Assembly (NCBI RefSeq): GCF_011397635.1
Contig: NC_064775.1
Location: forward strand, 16,536,954 to 16,600,953
Direction: 5' to 3'
Length of the DNA stretch: 64,000 nt
DNA from: Epinephelus fuscoguttatus
Lineage: Eukaryota; Chordata; Actinopteri; Perciformes; Serranidae
This document shows positions 46,481 to 64,000 of this stretch, one piece after another. A program made the position numbers and the translations under genes. The number at the start of each line of letters is the position of its first letter. Positions within the stretch are counted from its first letter, which is position 1. Under the pieces are notes generated by a model. The model saw nothing but the letters and a program-made list of their open reading frames with translations. It had not been told where the DNA came from and made no database searches.

Positions 46481-47083
46481 TTTATTGCTCAGACAGTGCA
46501 AAGGACAGGCAACAGTTTACACTGCAGGGTTAATCCCTTCACACATGGCACAGCTTGTACTGAATTATATTTAGTGCATTGTTCCTAGCTTTGCTGCTGA
46601 CTCTGAGAAAGAAAACAGAAAAGCTGTGCAAACTAAAAGCATCCATGTCCCTATTTTTTAACATATCAAGCTTACAGAATAATAGAAATATTTAGTAAAG
46701 TTAACGCTGTTTAGTTTCACCATGTTTTAATTTATGTTTTGACAGCCAGAAAATTGGTTTCTATCCTTTTGCTGAAACCTTTAAAGACGTCACAATCTGA
46801 GCAACAGCCAAGCAAGAATTTCATTTATACAGAAAAAACAAAAAGCGACTCAAGCTCTCCCCTTTGACACATCTTTACGACAATTATGTAGCTGAGATTT
46901 ATCCTGTTAATATCATGGAAAATCCCAGGAGAGAAGAGAAGAGCAGGAAAAACGTGGCATGACGTTGTGCTGCTTTGAATGTGTTGTGTTTCCATGCGCG
47001 CGCGTGTGTGTGTGATGGACAGCAGAAGTGCGGGTCTTCTCCTTGTTCTTTTCTCCCACAGTGTGAGTGGGGAGGACTCACTT
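46481..47083 (-). other. lancl1: probable 3' untranslated region of lancl1
   Basis: The first minus-strand AATAAA downstream of the lancl1 stop codon is at 46486-46481 (plus strand tttatt), about 600 bp away. No coding sequence or obvious mobile element lies between. The transcript end is therefore placed near 46460, tentatively. Confidence 0.45.
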
Positions 47084-55631
<8,548 letters not shown>

Positions 55632-56022
55632 GTTCACGGTTCTGTCACTGCTGCACTGCTCAATATCTGGGCCAGAAAGAAATAACCGGATTAGGGATGA
55701 GGCAATATGAGGCTCAGGAGACACAAAAGGCGAGTGTGATAGTGGTAAAGCTAAACATAGTGAGCTATCGATCTTTTAACGGAATAAAAAAACACATGAC
55801 GAAGCTGCATCCACCCACACACGCACAAAATAACGACAGCTTAGCGCGCTGATGCTTCTAGCTAGCTTAGCTACATGTAGCTAAAGCTAACGGCTAGCAT
55901 TTACTCGTGCAACCCGTGTTGTAACAACATTATAAAACAAATAATACATCCAAAATATATGTCGTATCTATTCAAAGTCATGAACTGGGATAAAGGTGTG
56001 CGCTTCATACACAGAGAAATAC

Positions 56023-56115
56023 CTGCGCCAGTGCTACACTGTTGATGTTGTTCAATCTTCTTCGCCTCTAAATGTTACTGAGGATTATTAGCGCGCTACT
56101 CCCCCTGCTGCTGCG
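56023..56115 (-). other. lancl1: probable non-coding first exon of lancl1
   Basis: On the minus strand the sequence ends CACTGGCGCAG|GTATTTC, a good donor, and has no open frame leading into the coding exon. It contains gcgcgctaataatcctcagt and lies about 360 bp upstream of the coding exon. The upstream boundary is not visible. The stretch around 56095-56130 is the most GC-rich nearby, as expected for a housekeeping promoter. Confidence 0.5.
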
Positions 56116-56169
56116 GAGGTGTAACTACAGCTCACAGGATGAAGTGCTGTGGTGATGGGAAAAATCTGA

Positions 56170-56810
56170 AAAACATGAATAATAAAGACATAAAAAATGT
56201 AAAGTCATAAAAAAAATTAAATAATATAATTAATAATAACCTACTCTAAATTTTCACACTTGTAGTATGATGCACATATTTGTACAGATCTCATATACGT
56301 GTATTTCTTATACAACATTTATCTGTCTTAAAATGTTCTTATATTTTTATATTTATATTTATGTATTGCGTTTAATGTTATAACATAATGCACTATGCCC
56401 ATAGCTTAACAGTATGAGAGCAACTATAATGTATCCCAGTTTTCTGCCGGGGATCAATGATAATAATAATTATAATTTCATTATACCTATAATATTATAT
56501 TATAATAAAGTATTATAATATATTTCTAGTATCCTATTCTAGTCTTACATTTATATTTAGGACATGTGTAATGCACATATTTGAACATATTTCATAAACC
56601 TCTATTTCTATCTTATCATCTCTTTCTTATATAAATCTATGCATATAAAATATGTAGATATTGTGTTCTATATTGTAGCATAATGCACATTTTTTTCTTT
56701 GCGTACTTCTTATTTCTATTTTCGTATAATTTCTCTATGCCTATAAACAGTATGGGAGCAACTATAATGTCTTAATTTTCTCCACGGACTCAAATAAGTA
56801 TCCTGAATTC
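56170..56810. repeat. two diverged copies of a LINE-tail-like repeat
   Basis: The phrase agtatgagagcaactataat at 56413 recurs as agtatgggagcaactataat at 56749, each preceded by similar AT-rich text with taatgcac motifs. The first copy ends with ttctgccggggatcaatgat, a LINE-tail signature. Both lack coding sequence. Confidence 0.55.
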
Positions 56811-56814
56811 TAAA

Positions 56815-56905
56815 TAATAATAATAATAATCGTAATAATAATAATACTGCCACTACTACTACTACTACTACTACTACTAATAATAATAATAGTCATAATA
56901 ATAAA
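56815..56905. repeat. (AAT)n / (ACT)n microsatellite
   Basis: Runs of taa/aat units at about 56814-56844 and 56877-56904 enclose about eight act units at 56853-56879. Confidence 0.9.
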
Positions 56906-58040
56906 CCACCCCCACAAGATAATAAAGGGGTAAAGCAAAGTACTAAGACTTAATACTAAAATGAAATATTAAAATAAGAGTTGGATAAGGGATAAAAAGC
57001 AGGAGGAAAAAACAAAAATGTCTCTAATAATGTACCAGGTCCATTTACTTTTCATCAAGTGATTCATGAGGAGTTTGCTCAGTTGTCGACATGTGCATCA
57101 CACTATCACACATTTTACCTTTAAGATTCCCTTTCCTGCCATTTCAGGGGAATATGGTAGGAAAAATAAGAGAGTGTGTTTGTAATATAAATATTGTTGG
57201 GTTGTTTTAACAAAGAAAACATCATGTTTTATATGTTTATCTGAATATATTGAATGTAAAACTACATCCTGCTGAGTCACTCACATGCCAGAGCCAACAA
57301 TTTATCTATTTTGAGAAAATGCATAAAGAAAAAGCACACAAGGCCTCAGTGAGAAACAGTATGTTGCCATTTCATAAATGAATGCAACAATCACACAGTC
57401 AGAGATGGATGTGGGAAATATGGCTTTGATCAGAGCTGGACTGACCCCATTTAACAAATCACAGAAAACATCCCTGCTGAAAAAAACATCTCATCAAAGT
57501 GTGATCTTTGCCCTTATGCATATCTATTTAAGATGTGCTTAACATGGAGGTGTTGTATGCAAACAGATTAGAGCTCGACCTGCAACAATAGCTGACTTCA
57601 GTACACACTGTTCCGCTCAGAGCCCTAAACGGCTTTGTCCCACAGGTGTCTAATCTCAGACATTAGCCCATCAACATGAATGTTTCCAAAGGTTGCACAA
57701 TCAATCAGGATTTTTCCGCTGTCGCGACTGTGCTCTGCAGTGGCACACGTGCCAAAATGTCCATGTGGTCTGGTTTATGTTTGATAAAGTAAAAGAGCTT
57801 TAAAGGTTCTCATATCTAAATACAACACAGAGTACATTATACACAGGCTAACCATGGCTCTGCAGTGTTCAGGGGAACAGCAGATTTTTCACCCTCTCCT
57901 AGAGGTGGTGGCATTATTAACTCACTGCTCTGCACAGAGGGATATTGGATTAATGCTCTTAAGACAGCGGAGCCGTTTTGGCCTTAATGAAGAACTGCAT
58001 TTCTCAAGTATTTTAATCTTCACAGCCACTCAAACACCAT
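56906..58040. other. gene-free stretch upstream of lancl1
   Basis: No coding exon or identifiable element on either strand. In mammals CPS1 follows LANCL1 here, but no carbamoyl-phosphate synthetase exon was seen in this window. Confidence 0.4.
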
Positions 58041-58059
58041 GTCATTTATAGCATTAAAA

Positions 58060-58715
58060 ATATTTTACTTTCAAAAAATGTTTTTTAATTTATTCTTTCA
58101 AATTAAAACATGAAATTTCTTGCAGTTTTAAAAACTGAAATCGAATATGTTTTTGTCAATGTTAACAAATTCAGATCCAGAGATTCAAGAATCAAAAATC
58201 TGTTTATTTGAAATTCTGAAAATTGCATTTGCATCTGAATTTGCAAACATTGACAAAAATATGAATATTCTTGATCTGCGGTTCTAAAAGCTGAATTTGA
58301 ATATATTTTGTTCAATGTTCACAAAATTAAAAAAAAAAAAAAGTTCAGGTTGCTCAAATTTCATTGGCTGAATTTAGATACAAAAATTCCAGCTGAATCA
58401 AATAAATAAATAAAAACAAAACAAAACAAAACAAAATAAAAATAAAACAAGGCAAAATAAAATAAAATAAAAATAATACAAATGAAAAAAAAAATCTGGA
58501 ACTTTTGGACCTGAAATTATGAATACTGAAAAAACAACAACAACAAAAACATACTTAAATTCATTTGGAATTTCACATCTGAATTCAGAACAAATAAAAT
58601 CAGATACCTGGTTTTCAAAGTAAAATATTTCAATGCAATGCATGCAGTGGTGTCTGAATTTCAATATTATGTATTCAGTGGTTGATAAATAAAAAAGAAA
58701 CTCTTATTTGCTTCC
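58060..58715. repeat. AT-rich interspersed repeat copy
   Basis: Shares with the other copies the motifs aaattcagatccagagattc and agatacaaaaattccagctg, and the terminal ctcttatttgcttccatata at about 58704. The left terminal repeat is missing, so the copy is truncated. Confidence 0.6.
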
Positions 58716-61700
58716 ATATATGCAGTACTTGTGCTCTTTCTCATATATGCAGTAGTTATGCTCTTTGTACTTCAATCTTTGTAACTGTAAGTTTCTTCTT
58801 CAGAGCAGTATGTGGTGTGTAGCACGTGGCTACTGACTGCTAATGGCTTTCTTAGAATCAGACAAGACTAAATTTACTATACCAGGCTGGAGCAGACTGG
58901 CGCCATGGAAACATCATGTGCCACCAATCTGACCCTCTGCGAAGCCCAAACAACATGTCATTCCTGTGGATGGTGATGATAATTACTGTAGTCACAGAGA
59001 ACATGGCTGATATTGATTGGCACACTGCTGAGTCTCACTGCTGGTGTTCCACATTCTCATTTATTGCAGACATGGGAGCTGCACTAGCCCTGTAATCTCC
59101 CCTTTGAATGTTCAGCCCTACCATCGGCACAATGGAGAGAAAGACCGCATTGTTGTGGCAGCAAGACGTTGCACGTTCAAAAGAGGGAGTGCAATGGGAT
59201 ACGTCCTCTGAAGGGCTGTGATTACTGTTCTCCCTTTGTTAATGTGACTCAATCGCTTTCGCTTCTTTCCATGTTTCATCCTGATTCTCTGTGGTGTTAG
59301 CCGGCTTTCTGCTCTGGACTTTGTAAAAATCATCAAAACAGGGTCCTAATTAAACTATGCTATGGGCCGAACAGTCCTGCTTCTATAAGTTCCCAAAAGA
59401 GTACGGGCATGTTTTTTTATACAGACATTGATAATAATGGTTTTGCTTGCTCTTCGAAACCTTGACCACTCGTCTCGACTTTATGCAACAAAATTTTGAG
59501 TTGCTAATATGCAGGATTCTTTTGCTGTCCAGAAATCTTGATGACTGGTGTGACCTTGTCTTTGAAAAGTGCAAATGAAGCTGATAATTAGATTGACCAA
59601 AGCAGCAGATTTGGAACAGTCATCACTGTCACTCTTTTGTTTACTTTCTGTCTGTGTATGCTCCATTATTTCCCTTCAGTTAGAAGAACTTGGCCGCCCG
59701 TCATTTCCATATCAAATGACCGAGCTGCAGGTGAATGCCAGTCATGCGGCACAAAGTATAGCGCCTTTGCTCGTATACCTCGGGACTGTTTTACCTTGCC
59801 TTGAGGGACGGGGAATGGAAATGAGGCTCGGAAATGCAACAAGACTCCGAAAGGAGACCTTCGGGCTTGATGAGAGCTCCTCGTTGAAAGACACATTATT
59901 GACCTGAGTTTCCCTCCCACTGCGCCGCTGGGAAAAACAGCTTCATGGAGGAAAAAAATATTAATTAGAGGAGTTATTGATCATCATTTGTTCTCAGCAC
60001 AGGACAACATCTGAGCTCAGGCCTCATCTTGAGCACTGCTGTCAAATCAAATGTTTTCACTTTATTTTTGTCTCTCAAATGAAACCAACAACAAACTGAT
60101 CCCATTAACAAGCATTGTCTGTGTAACCAAAGCTAGTTTATTCCCTCTGTTTCACAGATCACAGTAGCAGCTCCGTGAAGCTGGTGCTTTGAGCTAAATG
60201 CTAATATGCTCCCAATGAAAATGGTTAATTAAGAGTGAGTCTCACACACACTATCATCCTGCTGCTGCTAAATACTCACTACTGCACCAAATGTGTATCA
60301 GTCCACGGCTTAAAATAGTCCCCACCAAATGCACTTTTTACTCTTGTGGGGATCATCTGAATCCCTCAAAAACTGCAACCTTAATAGATTCTCTTTCATT
60401 GTGTAATAGAAGTCTTAGGTGTCGGGTAGGAACACAGCTGCAGTGTGACACATCTGCTGCAGCATGCCCACAGCATTATAAACAACTAAAGGTGCTACAC
60501 TGAACACGGAAGCCTGCAAATAACCGTGTAACAACGAGTACAATCTGTTTAAGAATGACTGAAATGAATATCTCATTGTCCTGGAGGCAATGTGACACAG
60601 CAGAGCAACCTTGTGTGTGTTTTTACACATTAAAATAAATAAATGAAATCAATGCATGCCTGAAGTTAATATAATATAATATACACTAAGCCTCCAAATT
60701 CTGCATTAGTAACTACATTATTACTTTGCAAAACTCAATACACGCATAGTGAAGCACTACAAGGACAGAGTCTGTGTTGCACAAATAATATAAACTCCGG
60801 TGTGGCCCAGTCTGTGACGCCAGGGATTAGCATGCTCCCGGCACACAGTGCACCCGACCCTGATTCCTGTCACTGTCCACATGTTGCCCAAGGCCCAGCC
60901 ACCAGATTTCAATTAACTCCACTGTAAACCATCTAGGGGTAGAGGAGGGGGAGGGTGTTGAATGGGTCAAACAAGCATAGGCTTTTACACAGGACACCGC
61001 TGTTTGTGCCCCATGTAACACCAAATGTCAGTGCTGTCAATGTTATGAGAACCACAGAAGAACTGGATATTTACATTTTGACATGACAAAAAAGTCCTCT
61101 CACATCAATGTCAAGTGTCTTACTCCAGGATTGACCCTTTGGTGACCTCTGACCCCAATTCTGATTTTGAAATTCTACACTAAAATTTAGTTTCACAGCA
61201 CCCTCTAGGGAGTGAGATATAATAAATGTTACAACTAACCCTGTTTCAGGCGTAAGTTCAGGCGTGAACTCGAGCCTTAGACACACTTTTGAATCGTGTG
61301 TTTTTGTCATGGTACTGGAGATATAGCCAAAGAAAGTCACTCAAAACTTCACTCCCACTTGCCGAAAACAATCACCTGAACACAACTTGACAGCCTGACA
61401 AACCAAACTTTGGATCATTTCTGACTTCTTTGCCCCACAGACCATCTCCCGTCCCTCCCTCTCCCTCCTCTCTGTCAGCATCCCCTTCTGTCTTCCTCCC
61501 ACCCCTCCTTGATATTCACGCGGACAGCCGGTCTGCTGCTAGAGTGTGTGAACGCTGCCAGAGGAGAGTCTCAGCAGACTCCAAACTGCGATGCACAAAG
61601 CCGACCACTTGACCCCCAGTCGTAGCCTGCAGCATATTTTACTACTCCCTCTGCACTAGAGAAAAAAAAATCTTCAGAGTCGGAAAGACCTGCTCCCTGG

Positions 61701-61820
61701 TCTCTGCTGACCAACACAGTGTTCAGAGGTTGTTAGGGAATCAAATAGAAAGCTTATTCCCTAAATGTGCACATTCAGTGCTTTACAAGTGGGGACCTTA
61801 AACATAGAGGTGTGCAGACA
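58716..61820. other. gene-free stretch; possible conserved non-coding block at about 59560-60050
   Basis: No coding exon with splice sites was found. At about 59560-60050 the sequence is complex, CpG-containing and free of visible repeats (for example cagctgcaggtgaatgccag, atattaattagaggagttat). It stands out from the AT-rich repeats around it and could be an enhancer. An open frame at 59569-59907 has no domain. Confidence 0.35.
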
Positions 61821-61929
61821 CAGAACTTTTACTTTGACGAAATTAAAGACATTTCCATCATAAACTGATGCAGAAAACGCACAAATTGGTGCATGAAAAT
61901 TAACCAGAATGTATGGAAGTAAATAAGAG

Positions 61930-62620
61930 ACATATGTATTTAAATTTTAAAAACTTTAACAACAAAACTGAATATTGAAATAAAAACACGCCTGAATTCA
62001 TAGCATTGAAATATTTTACTTTGAAAAACCAGGTATTCAAAGATTTTTGACAATGTCAAAAGCTAAAGCTAAGCATATTTTCTCATTCATTTATTCATCT
62101 TCGAACCGCTTCATCCTCTTGAGGGTCGCGGGGGGGCTGGAGCCTATCCCAGCTGACATCGGGCGAGAGGCAGGGTACACCCTGGACAGGTCGCCAGACT
62201 ATCGCAGGGCTGACACATAGAGACAGACAACCATTCACGCTCACATTCACACCTACGGGCTATTTAGAGTTATCAATTAACCTAGTCCCCAGTGTGCATG
62301 TCTTTGGACTGTGGGAGGAAGCCGGAGTGCCCGGAGAGAACCCACGCTGACACGGGGAGAACATGCAAACTCCGCACAGAAGGGCTCCCACGCCCGGGAT
62401 CGAACTGGCAACCCTCTTGCTGTGAGGCAAAGGTGCTAACCACCACACCACCGCGCCACCCGCATATTTTTTCTAATGTTCAAAAATTTGGATCAAAATT
62501 TAGAGTTTTAGAATAAATTTTTTTTTTCAGAATCTATTTTATGAAATTCTGAAAGTTGAATATTTGCATCTGAATTTGTGAACATTAATTTCTTTTTTTC
62601 AAATTCCAACCTGTTCTCAT
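61930..62620. repeat. AT-rich interspersed repeat copy, split by a SINE
   Basis: The left half (gaattcatagcattgaaata, 61994) and right half (atgttcaaaaatttggatca, 62477) belong to the family described at 40.2 and 44.1 kb. They are separated by the SINE at 62082-62461, which shows that the SINE came later. Confidence 0.6.
62082..62461 (-). mobile_element. tRNA-derived SINE, minus strand, with target duplication
   Basis: On the minus strand the head reads GTGGCGCGGTGGTGTGGTGG then TTAGCACC (box A-like), and GGGTTGCCAGTTCGATCCCG with a good box B (GTTCGATCC). The body includes ggagaacatgcaaactccgc on the plus strand and a tail complementary to ttcgaaccgcttcatcctct. The 9-bp flanks gcatatttt at 62073-62081 and 62462-62470 are identical. 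This is a very common fish retroposon. A real tRNA gene is excluded, because the head is degenerate and embedded in the long element. Confidence 0.85.
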
Positions 62621-62739
62621 TCTGAAGTTGTCAAATACCACCACATGGTCATTGATCTCCTGTCAGACACGGCTGAGAAAAGGCATCCTTTCATGGTGGT
62701 GTGATATGCCACCCGATGGCGTCAGTTTGAAACAGCACC

Positions 62740-62850
62740 GGAAAACAACATAACTTAAGGAGCTGCAAAGTCCCTTGAGCAAAGGTCTTGAACCTGCGAC
62801 TCTAGAGCCTCAAGGGCTGTGTAGCCCCTCTCCAGTTGCTCCCTGTGTCT
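62740..62850 (-). repeat. possible tRNA-like SINE fragment
   Basis: On the minus strand AGTCGCAGGTTCAAGACCTT contains a box-B-like GGTTCAAGACC, preceded by gccttgaggctctag-type sequence. No box A or tail is clear, so this is a weak call. Confidence 0.35.
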
Positions 62851-63455
62851 TTGACAGACAATCATATGGAAATTAATAACTGCTATTGATTTTTATTGTT
62901 GTAGGCCTAAAGTGACTCTTACATTCTTCAACTGTAGCCCACTGCAGAGTAGCCACCTTGTGCTAAAACATATCAATGAATGCTCATTTAGATCATTAGT
63001 AATGTTGATCGGCTAAATTTGACTTAAAAGGCTGTGTTACCTTTATCATGATGTTCAAATATTTTTTTTGACTCCAGCCAAAAATGGCTCTTTTGATGGT
63101 AAAGGTCACCAACCCCTGCCCTTGATGGTGGGCGGGAAGGGTGATGGATGGGTCCAACGAACAGTTGCCTAAACCTAACCATTTGCGTTTGTTGCACGAG
63201 GAAATAAATAAAAATAAGAGGTGTTTTACCAACTTTGTAGCTTTATATTAAAAAAGACTTCTAACGAGCATAAACTGTACATTACTTGTAAAAATGGAGG
63301 TGTATTCCGAAAGACACACTACATGTAACAGATGTAAACTGACACGGCGTCCTAGAATGTCAACAACAGATGCACCCGTGATACGTAGGGTGTCATATGG
63401 AGATGTCAAAAGCCCCCTCAGCAGGCATATGTGACGAGTTTGGAGTGAAAACAAG
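62851..63455. other. gene-free stretch
   Basis: No supported feature on either strand. Confidence 0.4.
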
Positions 63456-63459
63456 TCGC

Positions 63460-63645
63460 AAATTCAACTTTTGGAATTATAAATCAAGAATTTTCACATT
63501 TTCAATTTCAAAAAGGAGAATTCAAACAAATAAATAATAATTAAAGTAAAATATTTCAATGCTTTTAATTCAGTGGTGTTTGAATTTCAACAGCAAGTAG
63601 TTGGTGGTTAAAATTAAAATACTTGTGTAAATCATTTACTTGTGT
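63460..63645. repeat. AT-rich interspersed repeat fragment
   Basis: Contains aaagtaaaatatttcaatgc and attcagtggtgtttgaattt, the end segment shared with the copies at 44.6 and 58.6 kb. From here to 64000 nothing else was recognised. Confidence 0.55.
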
Positions 63646-64000
63646 ACAGACCTGCTTTTGGCTATGAATAAAGCCTGGGTTGGTAATTTACAAAGCTTTT
63701 TAAGAGCCAGTTTGGTCACAGCGTAGGATCTTTTTCCTGCTACAAAATGTGCAATGTTAGAAAATGTGTCTTTCTGTGACTATATACACTGATATCTGCT
63801 GTGCTTTGTCCTGACAGGCAGCCTGCTTTTGAGATGTTTTCCTGCCGAGGTATGGTCTGCAAATTCACCTCAGCTTGATCACAGGTTTGGATGCAGCTCC
63901 CACCGAGGAGCTGACACAGCAACTGCGAGCGTTTCCTTTCACCACCTTCCATTTACACCCTCAATAGTTGCTCAGAGATGCCAAAAGACACAATTAAAAC

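Noticed and set aside
62385-62461. tRNA-like sequence with box A and box B, minus strand
   Set aside because: It is the head of a SINE with target duplications; it lacks a full cloverleaf and is followed by the SINE body.
56906-64000. Expectation of CPS1 exons next to lancl1
   Set aside because: No exon resembling carbamoyl-phosphate synthetase was seen on either strand; the gene, if linked, starts beyond the window.

Overview
The window is nuclear DNA of a bony fish, most likely a percomorph-type teleost. Three vertebrate genes lie on the minus strand with small teleost-type introns, in the order acadl - myl1 - lancl1, which is also the human 2q34 order (ACADL-MYL1-LANCL1). Around and inside them are fish mobile elements: Tc1-like, hAT-like, TTAA-ended (Kolobok/piggyBac-like), PIF/Harbinger-like, L1-like and L2-like LINEs, and tRNA-derived SINEs. 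No bacterial, viral or CRISPR feature was seen.

Layout. 1-27.6 kb holds no gene that I can support. It carries microsatellites, several hAT-type MITEs, a near-intact Tc1-like transposon (7184-8798), a decayed relative of it next door, a 164-bp tandem duplication, a foldback element, a hAT remnant with a BED-finger relic, SINEs and an L1 ORF2 end. 27,672-33,116 is acadl (11 coding exons, 442 aa, mitochondrial long-chain acyl-CoA dehydrogenase). 33,206-35,925 is a 2.7-kb element with about 340-bp terminal inverted repeats and an 8-bp target duplication, inserted 90 bp upstream of the acadl start codon. 36,868-36,956 is a second, diverged but open copy of acadl exon 1. 37.5-38.8 kb is LINE debris. 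39,513-43,045 is myl1/mylz3 (6 coding exons, 150 aa, fast-muscle essential light chain of LC3 type), with a clear TATA/E-box/CRE promoter at 43.14-43.19 kb. 45.76-45.97 kb has MEF2- and E-box-like sites. 47,084-55,631 is lancl1 (9 coding exons, 406 aa) with a 5' noncoding exon at 56,023. 56.1-64 kb is repeat-rich and gene-free.

The genes do not form a pathway. acadl acts in mitochondrial fatty-acid oxidation, myl1 in the fast-muscle myosin head/neck, and lancl1 as a cytosolic glutathione-binding LanC-like protein. Their linkage is conserved synteny. Exon limits were set by hand from splice consensus, reading phase and family similarity; each assembled CDS is a multiple of three and the catalytic or metal residues fall where expected.

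The most interesting observation is the acadl 5' end. Exon 1 is duplicated upstream, and the long-inverted-repeat element has separated the canonical exon 1 from a TATA-like/ETS-like sequence that should have been its core promoter. This suggests an alternative first exon or promoter switch that transcript data could test.
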